64,000 nt of DNA, from contig JACRBJ010000082.1 in the NCBI GenBank assembly GCA_016234555.1, forward strand, positions 1 to 64,000, written 5' to 3'. The stretch comes from Chloroflexota bacterium (GTDB taxonomy: Bacteria > Chloroflexota > Anaerolineae > Anaerolineales > Villigracilaceae). The translations under genes and the position numbers were made by a program. Below the pieces are notes generated by a model. It searched no databases, was not told the DNA's origin, and worked only from the letters and a program-made list of their open reading frames with translations. Shown one piece after another: positions 1 through 7,693 of this stretch; position 1 is the stretch's first letter; each line of letters opens with the position of its first letter.

Positions 1-103
1 CCGTCTCGACAACCTGGAGCATCTGTTCAAAAGTCTTTCGCTGAACGCCTGTTGACCGCTTGAATTCTTCATCTTTGAGCACTTGTACGGTTTCGTATCT
101 CAT
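1..103 (-). CDS. Transposase, N-terminal fragment (window edge)
   Basis: The first 34 residues of a reading frame that leaves the window begin MRYETVQVLKDEEFKRSTGV and continue through a helical segment with TFEQMLQVV. This pattern, a short lead-in followed by (S/R)TGV..(K/E)TFE.ML, is typical of the helix-turn-helix region at the start of IS5/ISL2-type DDE transposases (HTH_Tnp_4). The catalytic part is outside the window, so I cannot tell whether the element is intact. Just upstream of the start codon lies a short imperfect palindrome, GTGCC-tattat-GGCAC, which could be promoter or element-end sequence. The family call rests on pattern memory only. Confidence 0.55.
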   Translation of the reverse strand, partial: MRYETVQVLKDEEFKRSTGVQRKTFEQMLQVVET

Positions 104-154
104 GTGCCTATTATGGCACACTTATGCAAGAGGTCTATTCACAATTCTTTTGCC

Positions 155-189
155 GCGAACACCGCACCGTACACCAGTGCGGTGTTCGC
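155..189. repeat. Intergenic inverted repeat, 13-bp arms
   Basis: GCGAACACCGCAC and its exact reverse complement are separated by 9 bases. The hairpin lies just beyond the 3' end of the minus-strand membrane-protein gene, between it and the start of the transposase. It could act as a transcription terminator for that gene, but there is no T-run on the proper side, so I list it as a repeat. Confidence 0.6.
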
Positions 190-247
190 TGATTTTCAAT
201 TCGCGCTAATTAGCTTAATTCGCGGCAGAGGTTTTTAGGGTTCTGTT

Positions 248-1252
248 CTATCTTTGAAGCAAGCCGAGATCGACAAACGTGAGGTAGAGGTAGCCCATGA
301 GCATGAGCGCCCAGGCAAGCATTTCGACGCGCGCCCAGACGGTTTCGAGCGAGAGCGAGAAGTTATCCTTGATGGTTTGGACGATGCCTTCGAGATTGTC
401 GAGTTTGTTCTTGACGCTTTCCTTCCAGTCTTTCAGGTAGAACTCGTTTTGGATGGCTTCGTAGAGTTTGGCGGTGTACCAGTCGCCGATGAGCAGGAGG
501 TTTTGTTCGACGCGCTCGAAGTCGACCATCACTTCGAGTTTGTGTTCCGCAATCTGACGGATGACCCCGCGCGTGGGACGCGGGCGGCGTTTGCCCGTGA
601 AGAAGGTCTCGTTGATTTTGTCGAGCATTCCGTCGATGGATTCGTCCAACATGCGGTAATGCAGAAGCTGATAGTTGCCGATCTTGAGCAGGGCGATGTC
701 GGACTGGTAATCTTCGTGGGGGGCGATGATGACCGCGCCGTCCCAATCGACGAGGGTGAGTTCCTTCGTCGAGTGGCGCGTGCGCGACATGAGAATCTCT
801 TCGATCTCGCTTTTGTCGAAGACCTCGCGCTGTGAGCGGATGAGCTTAGCCAGCGCGAGCGCGTTCTTTTCGATCCACTTGTCGGGCGAGGGCTTGGCGT
901 CCTTTACCAGCAGGATGGTGTACTCCTCGTACAGTCCGTTCTCGCGGTATTGGGTCGGGATGAATTTGCTTTGCAGGGTGCTTTCGATCTTGGCGCGTTC
1001 CTGCAAGACCGATGCAGAAAAGGGATGCGCCAGCTCGAAGCGGCATTCGAGCATTTGTACGCACCCGTCGTACCGCTGACGGATGACCTGCACCGCATGA
1101 CTTTCGATGAGGACCGTTTCTTCGCCGAGGCTGACCAGGTCGATGTCAATCGGCTGGAAATACGGCGCGTCTTTCAATCCCATGATTTGCTCACGGGTCG
1201 GGGTTTTGCCGTCGTCGGCATCGGGGAAGGCGAGAAGGTAGCAGAGTTCCAT
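248..1252 (-). CDS. Tail-anchored membrane protein of unknown function
   Basis: A 334-residue protein with no N-terminal signal. It is largely soluble and charged up to about residue 305, followed by one strong C-terminal hydrophobic segment (ALMLMGYLYLTFVDLGLL). A central motif, VDWDGAVII...DIALLKIGNYQLLHYRMLD, and the pattern LLLIGDWYTAKLYEAI followed by an amphipathic helix before the membrane segment recall the general architecture of RMND1/DUF155-like proteins, but I do not claim membership. The final membrane helix would anchor the protein with its bulk in the cytoplasm. It is the last gene of the minus-strand run that starts with the zinc-ribbon protein. No clear Shine-Dalgarno is seen, and the upstream region carries AGTNATCAGT microrepeats, so it may have its own promoter. 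Function unknown. Confidence 0.75.
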   Translation of the reverse strand: MELCYLLAFPDADDGKTPTREQIMGLKDAPYFQPIDIDLVSLGEETVLIESHAVQVIRQRYDGCVQMLECRFELAHPFSASVLQERAKIESTLQSKFIPTQYRENGLYEEYTILLVKDAKPSPDKWIEKNALALAKLIRSQREVFDKSEIEEILMSRTRHSTKELTLVDWDGAVIIAPHEDYQSDIALLKIGNYQLLHYRMLDESIDGMLDKINETFFTGKRRPRPTRGVIRQIAEHKLEVMVDFERVEQNLLLIGDWYTAKLYEAIQNEFYLKDWKESVKNKLDNLEGIVQTIKDNFSLSLETVWARVEMLAWALMLMGYLYLTFVDLGLLQR

Positions 1253-1255
1253 GTT

Positions 1256-1305
1256 TCAGTGGTCAGTAATCAGTAATCAGTGATTAGTTATCAGTGGTGG
1301 TCGAG
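1256..1305. repeat. AGTNATCAGT microrepeat tract
   Basis: About 50 bases made of imperfect copies of CAGTAATCAGT and TTATCAGTGG sit between the PAS gene and the next minus-strand gene. It is low-complexity spacer and I see no coding or regulatory signal in it. Confidence 0.55.
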
Positions 1306-1344
1306 TAGGGCGAGCGGTTTTCTCGCCCGTATCGAGACCACATA

Positions 1345-1686
1345 CTAGCTGCGGATGAAGTGCGGCATTTCTAGCGGGATTTCGAGGGAGATTTCGACGA
1401 AGCCCGCATATTCTCCTTCTTTATACCACGGAGATTGGTAGATGAGTTTCTTCACGCCGTTTTTTTCGATGGTGTAGACGTTTTTGGTTTTCGCTGCCAG
1501 CAGTCTTTCCACTTTTTGATGGGATTGCCCTGGGTGACAGTCGAGCATATTCGAGCCGATGAGGTTGTATCCGCCGTCGGCTTCGAAGGTCTTGGCAGAT
1601 TTGTCGTTCATTTCGAGGATGATGCCCTCGGCGTCGCAAACGGTGATGGCGGCGGGGAATTCTTTGATCCAGGCGTGGTCGGTCAT
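1345..1686 (-). CDS. Single-domain PAS protein
   Basis: A 113-residue protein consisting of one PAS fold. The N-terminal FPAAITVCDAEGIILEMND is the classic first strand and helix of a PAS domain, then LIGSNMLDCHPGQSHQKV, and the last strands YTIEKNGVKKLIYQSPWY...YAGFVEISLEIP. There is no kinase, cyclase or methyl-accepting output domain, so it is a stand-alone sensor that would act through a partner. The Cys-His pair in LDCHPG sits where related bacterial PAS proteins carry a conserved CHPG turn. A clear GGAG ribosome-binding site precedes the ATG. It follows the radical SAM gene on the same strand, separated by a short AACTTG-rich spacer. The ligand cannot be predicted. Confidence 0.8.
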   Translation of the reverse strand: MTDHAWIKEFPAAITVCDAEGIILEMNDKSAKTFEADGGYNLIGSNMLDCHPGQSHQKVERLLAAKTKNVYTIEKNGVKKLIYQSPWYKEGEYAGFVEISLEIPLEMPHFIRS

Positions 1687-1741
1687 GGAAACTCCAAGGA
1701 TGAAGGATGAATTATGAAAGATGAAAAAGGTCGAAGGTCAA

Positions 1742-1790
1742 CTTGCTAACTTGAAACCTGTAAACTTGGAACTTGTGAACTTTCAAACTT
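1742..1790. repeat. AACTTG-type repeat tract overlapping the radical SAM 3' end
   Basis: Four to six imperfect copies of AACTTG(T/G)AAAC run across the stop codon of the radical SAM gene. The last dozen or so codons of that gene (ending SSQVPSLQVSS) are encoded by this tract, so they are probably a junk extension of the ancestral C-terminus. Confidence 0.6.
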
Positions 1791-3095
1791 AAGCGGACAT
1801 CCGCCACCGCATTCGGGGAGCAGGGAGCAGTCGTGACATTTCTCTGGCAGGTTTTGCCGCTCTCGCAGTTGGACGGACAAGGGATGATTCCAAATCGAAT
1901 CCCATGAGTCGGTGAGAATATTGCCCAGCGCGTGATAATACGACTGGCAGGGAATCACGTCACCGTTGGGTTCGGTACACATGCTGTAGAGCGCGGCGGT
2001 GCAGCCTTTGACTCCGAGGTTGCTGGCGGTGGGGTCGAACTCGCAGTATTGGGTCGGTGTGTACCAGATGAGTTTTTGTCCACGCGCGGCGGTCTTCTGC
2101 GTTGCCATGTCGAGGATGGGCTGCAACTCGCTCTCGTGCAGTCCCGTGCCGACGGTCAGACCTTGTCCCGAATAGATCAGGGCATTCAGTCCAATGGTTG
2201 GGACGCCTGTGTCCGCAAGAAAATCCAGCGTGGCGGGAATGGCTTCGACATTCGTGAGCAACATGGTGGTGTTGGTCATCACGTAAAGTTTTGTGGCAAG
2301 GACATTTTTCAAGCCTGCAATGGTCTGCTTGAATGCGCCGCCTGCCCTCATCATCTCGTCATGGATTTCGGGCACGCAGGATTCGACGGTGATTTGCACA
2401 TGGTCGAGTCCCGCGTCTACAAGCTGCTGGACGTAATTCATGTCCGCGAGACGGCGGGCGTTGGTGTTGAGTCCCGTAATCTGTCCGTTGGACTCGGCGT
2501 GGCGAATCAGTTCTGGCAGGTCATTCCGCAGGGTGGCTTCTCCACCTGTGAAGACGATGTGCGGCACGCCCAAAGCCCAAAGTTGGTCAAGAATCTTTTT
2601 CCACTGGTCAGTTGTCAGCTCGGGATAGTTCCGCTCGCGGGCGTTGTAGCAATGGGCGCAGTCGTTGTTACAGCGGTAGGTGACTGCTAGGTCCATGCGG
2701 TAGGGCGCGGACGGGCGCGAACTGAACGGCATGGTGGTATCGAGTTCCAGTTCGTGGATGGGGCAGGCTCCGTCAAGCAGGGATTCGAAGTGGGGTATGA
2801 AGGACGAATAATCCTCGAACGCCTGCGCCTTGCTGACGTTGTACATTTGCTGAATGGTCCTGACTGCCTGCGGTTCTTCCACTTTTTCGAGGATAAGATA
2901 CGCCATCAATGCCGCCGTTGGATTTAGATGCATGACACTGCTGGCGTTAACGATCAACGTCCCTGTGCCGTCAGGGTCGATCCGCAGGTGAATGCGGGCT
3001 TTTTGGAACTCGTCCTCGCGGAGGTAGTGATACAAACCCGATTTGGGACTTGCAACTTTGGATTTACGATTGAACCATTCACCAAATAAACTCAT
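1746..3095 (-). CDS. Radical SAM/SPASM peptide-modifying enzyme with PqqD-like N-terminus
   Basis: A 449-residue enzyme. Residues about 30-110 look like a PqqD-type recognition domain (ARIHLRIDPDGTGTLIV...LNPTAALMAYLILE). The radical SAM core follows with the CX3CX2C cluster motif at C142, C146 and C149 (YRCNNDCAHCYN) and the GGE motif in FTGGEATLR. The C-terminal SPASM region has CTAALYSMC...NGDVIPCQSYY and CHDCSLLPECGGGC, enough cysteines for one or two auxiliary Fe-S clusters. Such enzymes (PqqE, AlbA, sactionine and ranthipeptide maturases) modify ribosomally made peptides, often at Cys. It lies 18 bases downstream of two genes whose proteins end in a Cys-Ala tail, with ribosome-binding site AGAGG. 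I infer that it modifies those tails; the chemistry (thioether, epimerization or other) cannot be told from sequence. The last residues come from an intergenic repeat. Confidence 0.88.
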   Translation of the reverse strand: MSLFGEWFNRKSKVASPKSGLYHYLREDEFQKARIHLRIDPDGTGTLIVNASSVMHLNPTAALMAYLILEKVEEPQAVRTIQQMYNVSKAQAFEDYSSFIPHFESLLDGACPIHELELDTTMPFSSRPSAPYRMDLAVTYRCNNDCAHCYNARERNYPELTTDQWKKILDQLWALGVPHIVFTGGEATLRNDLPELIRHAESNGQITGLNTNARRLADMNYVQQLVDAGLDHVQITVESCVPEIHDEMMRAGGAFKQTIAGLKNVLATKLYVMTNTTMLLTNVEAIPATLDFLADTGVPTIGLNALIYSGQGLTVGTGLHESELQPILDMATQKTAARGQKLIWYTPTQYCEFDPTASNLGVKGCTAALYSMCTEPNGDVIPCQSYYHALGNILTDSWDSIWNHPLSVQLRERQNLPEKCHDCSLLPECGGGCPLKFESSQVPSLQVSS

Positions 3096-3113
3096 AATTA
3101 CCTCTAAGCACGT

Positions 3114-3881
3114 TTAACGTCCGCCACCCGCACAGGCACATGCGCAACCTGCACAAGCGCATGCACACGCACAACCACCGCCACCCCTACCGATATAGCT
3201 GCCACCTCCATAGCCACCTCTGGCTCTGAATTTCATATATGCTGGCTCCTCCTTGAAGACGGGCGCATCCTTGTAAGGGTTGGTGGCTTTGGTTATGGTT
3301 TTTGTGAATTCGTCCATATCATCAACAAGCTTGTAAACAAGGGTCTGTATGTTCTCGTGCCTTACCTTTTCAATTGCGGTTTCCACTATGGTTGCATAAT
3401 GGCTTACTGTTTCAGGGAGAGAAAACCCTTTCATTTTATTGGACAATGTTCTAATCATCCTAATCATCAGGTTGGCAAGCTTTTCCTGTCTCTTTTTTAC
3501 ATTGTTTTCAATGCATATCCTGACAAAATCTCTTTCATCTCTGTTCAATGTATCGGGCAAAAGTTTATCGGTTTCAAATTTCAGCGGTTCAGTAGACAGG
3601 ATGACGAGGGCGCTCTTAGCCAGCGCGTCTGATAACATGATTCCAAGGATCTCGTTGAAAGGCTTCTCGGAAATCAAGGCGGCTTCGGCAGGGCTTAGTC
3701 CTCGTTTAATGCCGTATCCTTCAATGAAGATTTTGGGCGGCAAATACTCTTTTTTTCTGGAAACGATCAAAATTTCGTGACCGAATTTTATGACAGGATT
3801 AACGATTTTCCTCCAGTTGGAAAGCGTCACCGCTATCAGAATGAAACAAAAAACTATGAGAAGAAAAATTGTTATATCCAT
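3114..3881 (-). CDS. Short membrane protein with Cys-Ala C-terminal tail (candidate substrate)
   Basis: A 255-residue protein. It has one N-terminal membrane helix (about 4-22), then a soluble alpha-helical core (about 40-200) with YLPPKIFIEGYGIKRGLSPAE and IRTLSNKMKGFS, and a Gly-rich linker (RARGGYGGGSYIGRGGGG) leading to the tail CACACACAGCACACAGGGR at residues 237-255 (seven Cys). The core is homologous to the cytoplasmic half of the next gene upstream (YLPPKVSIEGHGIKRGLTAVE, VSEKMKGFS), so this is a paralogue lacking the extracytoplasmic domain. The tail is identical in the two proteins. It ends 18 bases before the radical SAM gene and begins 30 bases after its longer paralogue, in one transcription unit. 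I infer that the tail is the modified part; the core may deliver or use it. No known enzymatic motif is seen. Confidence 0.8.
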   Translation of the reverse strand: MDITIFLLIVFCFILIAVTLSNWRKIVNPVIKFGHEILIVSRKKEYLPPKIFIEGYGIKRGLSPAEAALISEKPFNEILGIMLSDALAKSALVILSTEPLKFETDKLLPDTLNRDERDFVRICIENNVKKRQEKLANLMIRMIRTLSNKMKGFSLPETVSHYATIVETAIEKVRHENIQTLVYKLVDDMDEFTKTITKATNPYKDAPVFKEEPAYMKFRARGGYGGGSYIGRGGGGCACACACAGCACACAGGGR

Positions 3882-3911
3882 TCACGCTCGGCATCACGTA
3901 TGGTTATTGCT

Positions 3912-5564
3912 TTACCTTCCTCCTCCTGCACAGGCGCAGGCACAACCCGCACAGGCGCATGCGCAGGCGCAACCGCCGCCAGAGCGTCCGCTGCCACCGC
4001 TTCGGCTGGGAGGAGGAGGCGGATTGGTTTTGCCCGTGATTTTCTCTGTAAAGGTGTTGACGTTGCCAATGGTCTTCTGTGAGAAGGTCTGGACGCCCGT
4101 CACCATTTGGGCGGCGAAGTCCGCGCCAGGCAGGGAGCCGCGACTGGTGGAGGTGGGCAGATTCGTTGGGAAGGGCGACGAGGAAACTGTCGACGCAGGG
4201 CGATAGGTCGGGTCGTAGTGTCCCCACCAATGTGGCATGAAGATGGGTCCGCTGAAGGTGCGGCGGGTGCGGTCATCGTAATCCCTGTCGAGCATGGTCC
4301 ATTCGAGAGCTTCTTCATATTTCTGGCTCTTGACTTCGGGCGTGTCGGCGGCTTCGATCTGCTGCCAGGCGCGTTCCATGATGGACTTGTAATAGTCTAT
4401 TGTTTCCTTGCGGCTGAACCCCTTCATTTTTTCGGAGACCGACTTGACGAACTTGATCATCATGTCCTGAATGACGCGGCTTCGCATGCGAGCATCTTCC
4501 TCCTTGAACGCAGCGAGAAAATCCTTCTCGTACTCATGGAGTTTTTCGGGAAACGGGGAGGCAATCTCCAGTTTGAGCGGATCGCGGGTGACGACTTTGG
4601 CGGCATCCTTCTTGATGACGCCGAACAGGATCATGGTCAGCACCTTGTCGAGCGGCTGCTCCATCAGGATGGCGGATTCGACGGCGGTGAGTCCGCGCTT
4701 GATGCCGTGACCTTCAATTGAAACCTTGGGCGGAAGGTATTGCATCTTGCGCTTTTTGGCTTGTACGGCGGAAATGGCGGGCATACCGATGAACATGAAA
4801 ACAAAGAAGCCGCCACAGCACAGCGACGTGATGGTGTCTTCGTCAATCCAGGGTTCGACGGGCTTGACGAGGATGGCTTCTGCGGGGACGTAGGTGCGCG
4901 GGAAGGAGGAACCGAATAAATAATATTCCGATGCCTTTGCGGTGGGGGAGCGCCAGGTATAGGTGACGCGGTTTTGGTCATCGTAGGCGGCAGTCGGCTC
5001 GGAGGGGAAGCCCGAAGGCGCGGGATGCCATTTTGGTTCTTCGGGCTTGATGTTGGGCGGCAGATGGTAAATCATGGTGAAGTCGGTGTCGCCTGTCACG
5101 TATTCCGAGCCAAAGTAGGTGGGCGCAAAGACGGCACTGGCATAGGCTTCATCTTCGTCATCGGGATAGAGCACACCCGTGATTTTCCCAACGTAAACGT
5201 GGACCGTGCCTTTTCTGCTGGCGGGGATGGATTGACCTCCCATCACGATTGCGAAGCCCGAGCCGCCTCCCTGATATTCGCCCGTCGAAACATCCACAGG
5301 CACACCGTCCACATCTGCCTTGACTGTGCTCATGTCGAAGTTGTAGTTGGGCATGCCCACGTCGACAAAGTCAATCACATGCGAGCCTGTCTGGTTGACG
5401 AACGTCCAGCGGTAATCCAGCGACATGCTGCCGTCTGAATTCCAGAAGACATTCACCACTTGTTTCTCCACTTGAAAATAGTAAGGCAGGTCACGGGCAG
5501 ATGCCGACGCCGTCACTGCGAACGCAAGGATAAAAACAAACAATGAGATGAGGATTCTTTTCAT
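3912..5564 (-). CDS. DUF2207-like membrane protein with Cys-Ala C-terminal tail (candidate substrate)
   Basis: A 550-residue protein with a signal peptide (MKRILISLFVFILAFAVTASA), an extracytoplasmic beta-rich domain to about residue 240 that resembles DUF2207 ectodomains (VNVFWNSDGSMSLDYRWTF), a membrane helix near 258-278, and a cytoplasmic helical core with YLPPKVSIEGHGIKRGL and EKMKGFS. A Pro/Ser/Thr-rich stretch, a PPPPPSRSGGSGRSGGG linker and the tail CACACACAGCACACAGGGR complete it. The topology puts the tail in the cytoplasm, where a radical SAM enzyme could reach it. A strong TTGGAGG ribosome-binding site precedes the ATG. It is followed by its shorter paralogue and the radical SAM gene. 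The tail could be a metal ligand, a crosslinked cap or a sorting signal; none of these is demonstrated. Confidence 0.82.
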   Translation of the reverse strand: MKRILISLFVFILAFAVTASASARDLPYYFQVEKQVVNVFWNSDGSMSLDYRWTFVNQTGSHVIDFVDVGMPNYNFDMSTVKADVDGVPVDVSTGEYQGGGSGFAIVMGGQSIPASRKGTVHVYVGKITGVLYPDDEDEAYASAVFAPTYFGSEYVTGDTDFTMIYHLPPNIKPEEPKWHPAPSGFPSEPTAAYDDQNRVTYTWRSPTAKASEYYLFGSSFPRTYVPAEAILVKPVEPWIDEDTITSLCCGGFFVFMFIGMPAISAVQAKKRKMQYLPPKVSIEGHGIKRGLTAVESAILMEQPLDKVLTMILFGVIKKDAAKVVTRDPLKLEIASPFPEKLHEYEKDFLAAFKEEDARMRSRVIQDMMIKFVKSVSEKMKGFSRKETIDYYKSIMERAWQQIEAADTPEVKSQKYEEALEWTMLDRDYDDRTRRTFSGPIFMPHWWGHYDPTYRPASTVSSSPFPTNLPTSTSRGSLPGADFAAQMVTGVQTFSQKTIGNVNTFTEKITGKTNPPPPPSRSGGSGRSGGGCACACACAGCACACAGGGR

Positions 5565-5647
5565 GCTGCCTCCAATATGGTCTCGGTACGCCCTCGGAAA
5601 TCACCTGGGCTACTCGCCCACCGATAAATCTGTAATCGTAAATCGCC

Positions 5648-6049
5648 TTACCACTTCGGTTCTTCGGTCATTTGATAAACGGTGTGACAATACGGACAGT
5701 TGACCATCGGCGCGCCGTTGGCAAGGGTGATGTCCTTTGCAGACAGCGTCCCGCCGCAGGAACGGCATTTCACTTCCTCGATCTTGGTTTCGCCAGGCAA
5801 ATCCACCTGCATGGTCACCTGCTGGACGACTTCGGTCTTTGTCCCCTTCAACGCAGCAATGACCATGCCAGCCCCGCCCGCGAAGAATAAAATGCCGACA
5901 GTGGCGAAGCCGAGTCCGTATGCCAGCCAGGAGGAACTACCCTGTCCCGAGGTGGAGCCGATAATGCTCATCGCTCCGTATCCCAACAGACACAAGCCAA
6001 TCAAAAATAAAACTCCAGCGCCGATGTAGAGGATGGTTTTGTTTGCCAT
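5648..6049 (-). CDS. Small membrane protein with C-terminal zinc ribbon
   Basis: A 133-residue protein starting MANKTILYIGAG. I chose this start because AAAGGAG lies at the right distance; an in-frame ATG further upstream falls inside a perfect inverted repeat. Two membrane helices occupy about residues 5-27 and 40-65. They are followed by a soluble part with CRSCGGTL and CPYCHTVYQ, a CXXC...CXXC zinc ribbon that probably binds one Zn or an Fe-S cluster. It is upstream of the two Cys-tail proteins on the same strand with an 83-base gap, so it may belong to the same system. The role of such zinc-ribbon membrane proteins is usually unknown; protein-protein contact is likely. Confidence 0.75.
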   Translation of the reverse strand: MANKTILYIGAGVLFLIGLCLLGYGAMSIIGSTSGQGSSSWLAYGLGFATVGILFFAGGAGMVIAALKGTKTEVVQQVTMQVDLPGETKIEEVKCRSCGGTLSAKDITLANGAPMVNCPYCHTVYQMTEEPKW

Positions 6050-6072
6050 GTTCCAAGACTCCTTTTGCGGGA

Positions 6073-6104
6073 GGTGACAGTCACTTCTTAAAGTGACTGT
6101 CACC
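6073..6104. repeat. Perfect inverted repeat, 14-bp arms, loop CTTA
   Basis: GGTGACAGTCACTT and AAGTGACTGTCACC flank a 4-base loop directly upstream of the zinc-ribbon gene's ribosome-binding site. It could be an operator, a 5'-leader hairpin or a dispersed extragenic palindrome; its form matches other tight hairpins in this window. Confidence 0.7.
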
Positions 6105-6197
6105 TGTTACATTACATACGCCTAGTCTAGCATTTTCGTCTCATTCGGACAATTGACATTTGTCCTTATATTTCGCCTGATGTTATCCAATTCCCAA

Positions 6198-6256
6198 GAC
6201 CTGACAGGTTTATTGTGGCACGGATGGATCGGGGCTTTGCGAAAACCTGTCAGGTC
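6198..6256. repeat. Inverted repeat with GACCTGACAGGTTT arms
   Basis: Arms GACCTGACAGGTTT and AAACCTGTCAGGTC surround 31 bases. The same arm sequence occurs at 34099-34194, so this is a dispersed repeat family. Here the repeat overlaps the 3' end of the MFS gene and supplies its last codons (about PDRFSQSPDPSVPQ). Confidence 0.7.
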
Positions 6257-7430
6257 TGTTTGGTAGCTTCACCCGCAGCGCTGTAAAGAAGTTGATCACC
6301 GCAATCCCCGCGCCGAACAAAAAGACATATTGAAAACCGAAAGTATTCCAGACCAGTCCGCCCAGCAGTGCGGCGGAAATCGAAAAGACATGGTCAATGG
6401 TCACAGCGGCGGTTAGGGCTGGCTGGATGTGGTCAGGCTGGAGCGCAATCTTCTTCATGTAAGTAGCGCGCGCCATGCTGACGGAGAAGATCATCTGGTC
6501 GATTAGGAAGCAGGCGCAGACTACCAAAAAGGCGATCTGCTCAGAAAAGATGAAGGTGGCAAACCCATAGCCGAAGCAGACAAAGACCAGGATAACAGCT
6601 TCCGATGCCAAAACTGTCCGCTCGCCCAATTTATCGATCCCCCACCCAAGCAGCGGTTGGAACAGAATCCCGATCACCCCGCCGATGGTGAACAACGTCG
6701 CCATGATCTGCGTCGGCTGTTTCAGTACGCTGACCAGCACCCAGGGCGCAAAGGTGATGAAGAGTTGTTTGCGCGCGCCCGAAAGCACGTTCAAGGCGTA
6801 GAACAGGTTGTATTCCTTGCGGAGTTGCAGAAAGCCGCGTTTTTCGGCAATCGGCTCAGGGGTCATCGAAAACATCAGAACGGCGGCAACAACCAACAGC
6901 GCGGCGGCAATGGCAAAGGTATGTTGGAAGGAAAAGCCCAGGTACTTGAATCCAATCGCGACGACGAAACTTCCCATGATGACGGCAACGTTGCGGATAG
7001 AGTTGAGTTGTCCCAGCCGCCGCCCGTCCTGCCCCTCCCGCGCCAGTTCCATGCCGATGGTAGAGGCGATGGGCATGAAAAGATGGTTGCCCATGCTGTA
7101 GATGAATAGCCAGGAAATCATCACGTTGTAGCTGGATGAGGCAAAGCCGATGAGCGCCGCGCCCGCCGCGCCGAAAATTAGCGCCACCACGCCAAGGCGG
7201 CGCGACGAGAGAAACCAAAACGCCGCCGAGACGAAGACCACCAGAAAGCCCGGCAGTTCGCGTGGAAATTCCAAAAAGGAACGCTGAAAACCTGTTAACG
7301 CAAATTTTTCATTGAGGAAGTTGTTGAAGGTCGAGTCGACCATGCTGAACGCCATGCTCAACGCCAGCGAAGCGGCGATAAAAATCAGCAGTTCGCGGGA
7401 TGATTGTTTGATTCGGAAAAGGAGTTTCAT
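6210..7430 (-). CDS. MFS transporter
   Basis: A 406-residue, twelve-helix major facilitator protein. The start MKLLFRIKQSSREL was chosen because GAGGTC precedes it at proper distance. Helices begin at about residue 15, with the central loop around TPEPIAEKRGFLQLRKEYNLFYALN and a second half that contains LLGWGIDKLGERTVL, the MFS A-like loop motif (G.G.D..G.R). It belongs to the general DHA/YajR-like group by feel, but the substrate is not predictable. The last residues are encoded by a dispersed inverted repeat, so the true functional C-terminus is probably near ALRVKLP. It stands alone, with no regulator next to it. Confidence 0.85.
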   Translation of the reverse strand: MKLLFRIKQSSRELLIFIAASLALSMAFSMVDSTFNNFLNEKFALTGFQRSFLEFPRELPGFLVVFVSAAFWFLSSRRLGVVALIFGAAGAALIGFASSSYNVMISWLFIYSMGNHLFMPIASTIGMELAREGQDGRRLGQLNSIRNVAVIMGSFVVAIGFKYLGFSFQHTFAIAAALLVVAAVLMFSMTPEPIAEKRGFLQLRKEYNLFYALNVLSGARKQLFITFAPWVLVSVLKQPTQIMATLFTIGGVIGILFQPLLGWGIDKLGERTVLASEAVILVFVCFGYGFATFIFSEQIAFLVVCACFLIDQMIFSVSMARATYMKKIALQPDHIQPALTAAVTIDHVFSISAALLGGLVWNTFGFQYVFLFGAGIAVINFFTALRVKLPNRPDRFSQSPDPSVPQ

Positions 7431-7552
7431 TGAGACCTCGAAGTGGGATGCGGGAATTCTAGCACGCAAATGGGGAAGTTTTTCATCGAATCACGTGCCA
7501 CTTGTCCTACGCTGAATTCGGAGGAGGCTTTATACTTGAGAAAATCTTTAAC

Positions 7553-7610
7553 CACGAAGGACACAAAGGAATACGAAGGGAAAACCCTTAAACCTTTGTG
7601 ATACTTCGTG
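7553..7610. repeat. Nested inverted repeat (CACGAAG...CTTCGTG)
   Basis: Imperfect long arms, CACGAAGGACACAAAGG and CCTTTGTGATACTTCGTG, enclose a smaller stem AAGGG-aaaa-CCCTT. The element sits between the divergent MFS and beta-propeller genes. A similar GCGAAG-type palindrome is at 26176-26234, so these look like dispersed intergenic elements. Confidence 0.6.
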
Positions 7611-7647
7611 ACACTTTGTGATGAAATTCATGACTTTTAATAATCGG

Positions 7648-7653
7648 TATAAT
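7648..7653 (+). promoter_or_regulatory. Likely -10 box of the beta-propeller gene
   Basis: A perfect TATAAT lies 40 bases upstream of the chosen ATG. No convincing -35 is visible at 17 bases. It argues against the in-frame ATG at 7655, which would be inside the promoter. Confidence 0.45.
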
Positions 7654-7693
7654 AATGTGGAGAAAAAACGCTCAAGAAATCAGAGAGACGAAT

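Noticed and set aside
254..835. Plus-strand reading frame opposite the tail-anchored membrane protein
   Set aside because: It is the antisense of a good minus-strand gene. Its protein lacks any motif and ends without a ribosome-binding site.
3117..3980. CACACA-type sequence as a CRISPR-like or low-complexity DNA repeat
   Set aside because: The tails are coding on the minus strand, with codon-level synonymous changes and matching stop codons; there are no spacers of constant length.
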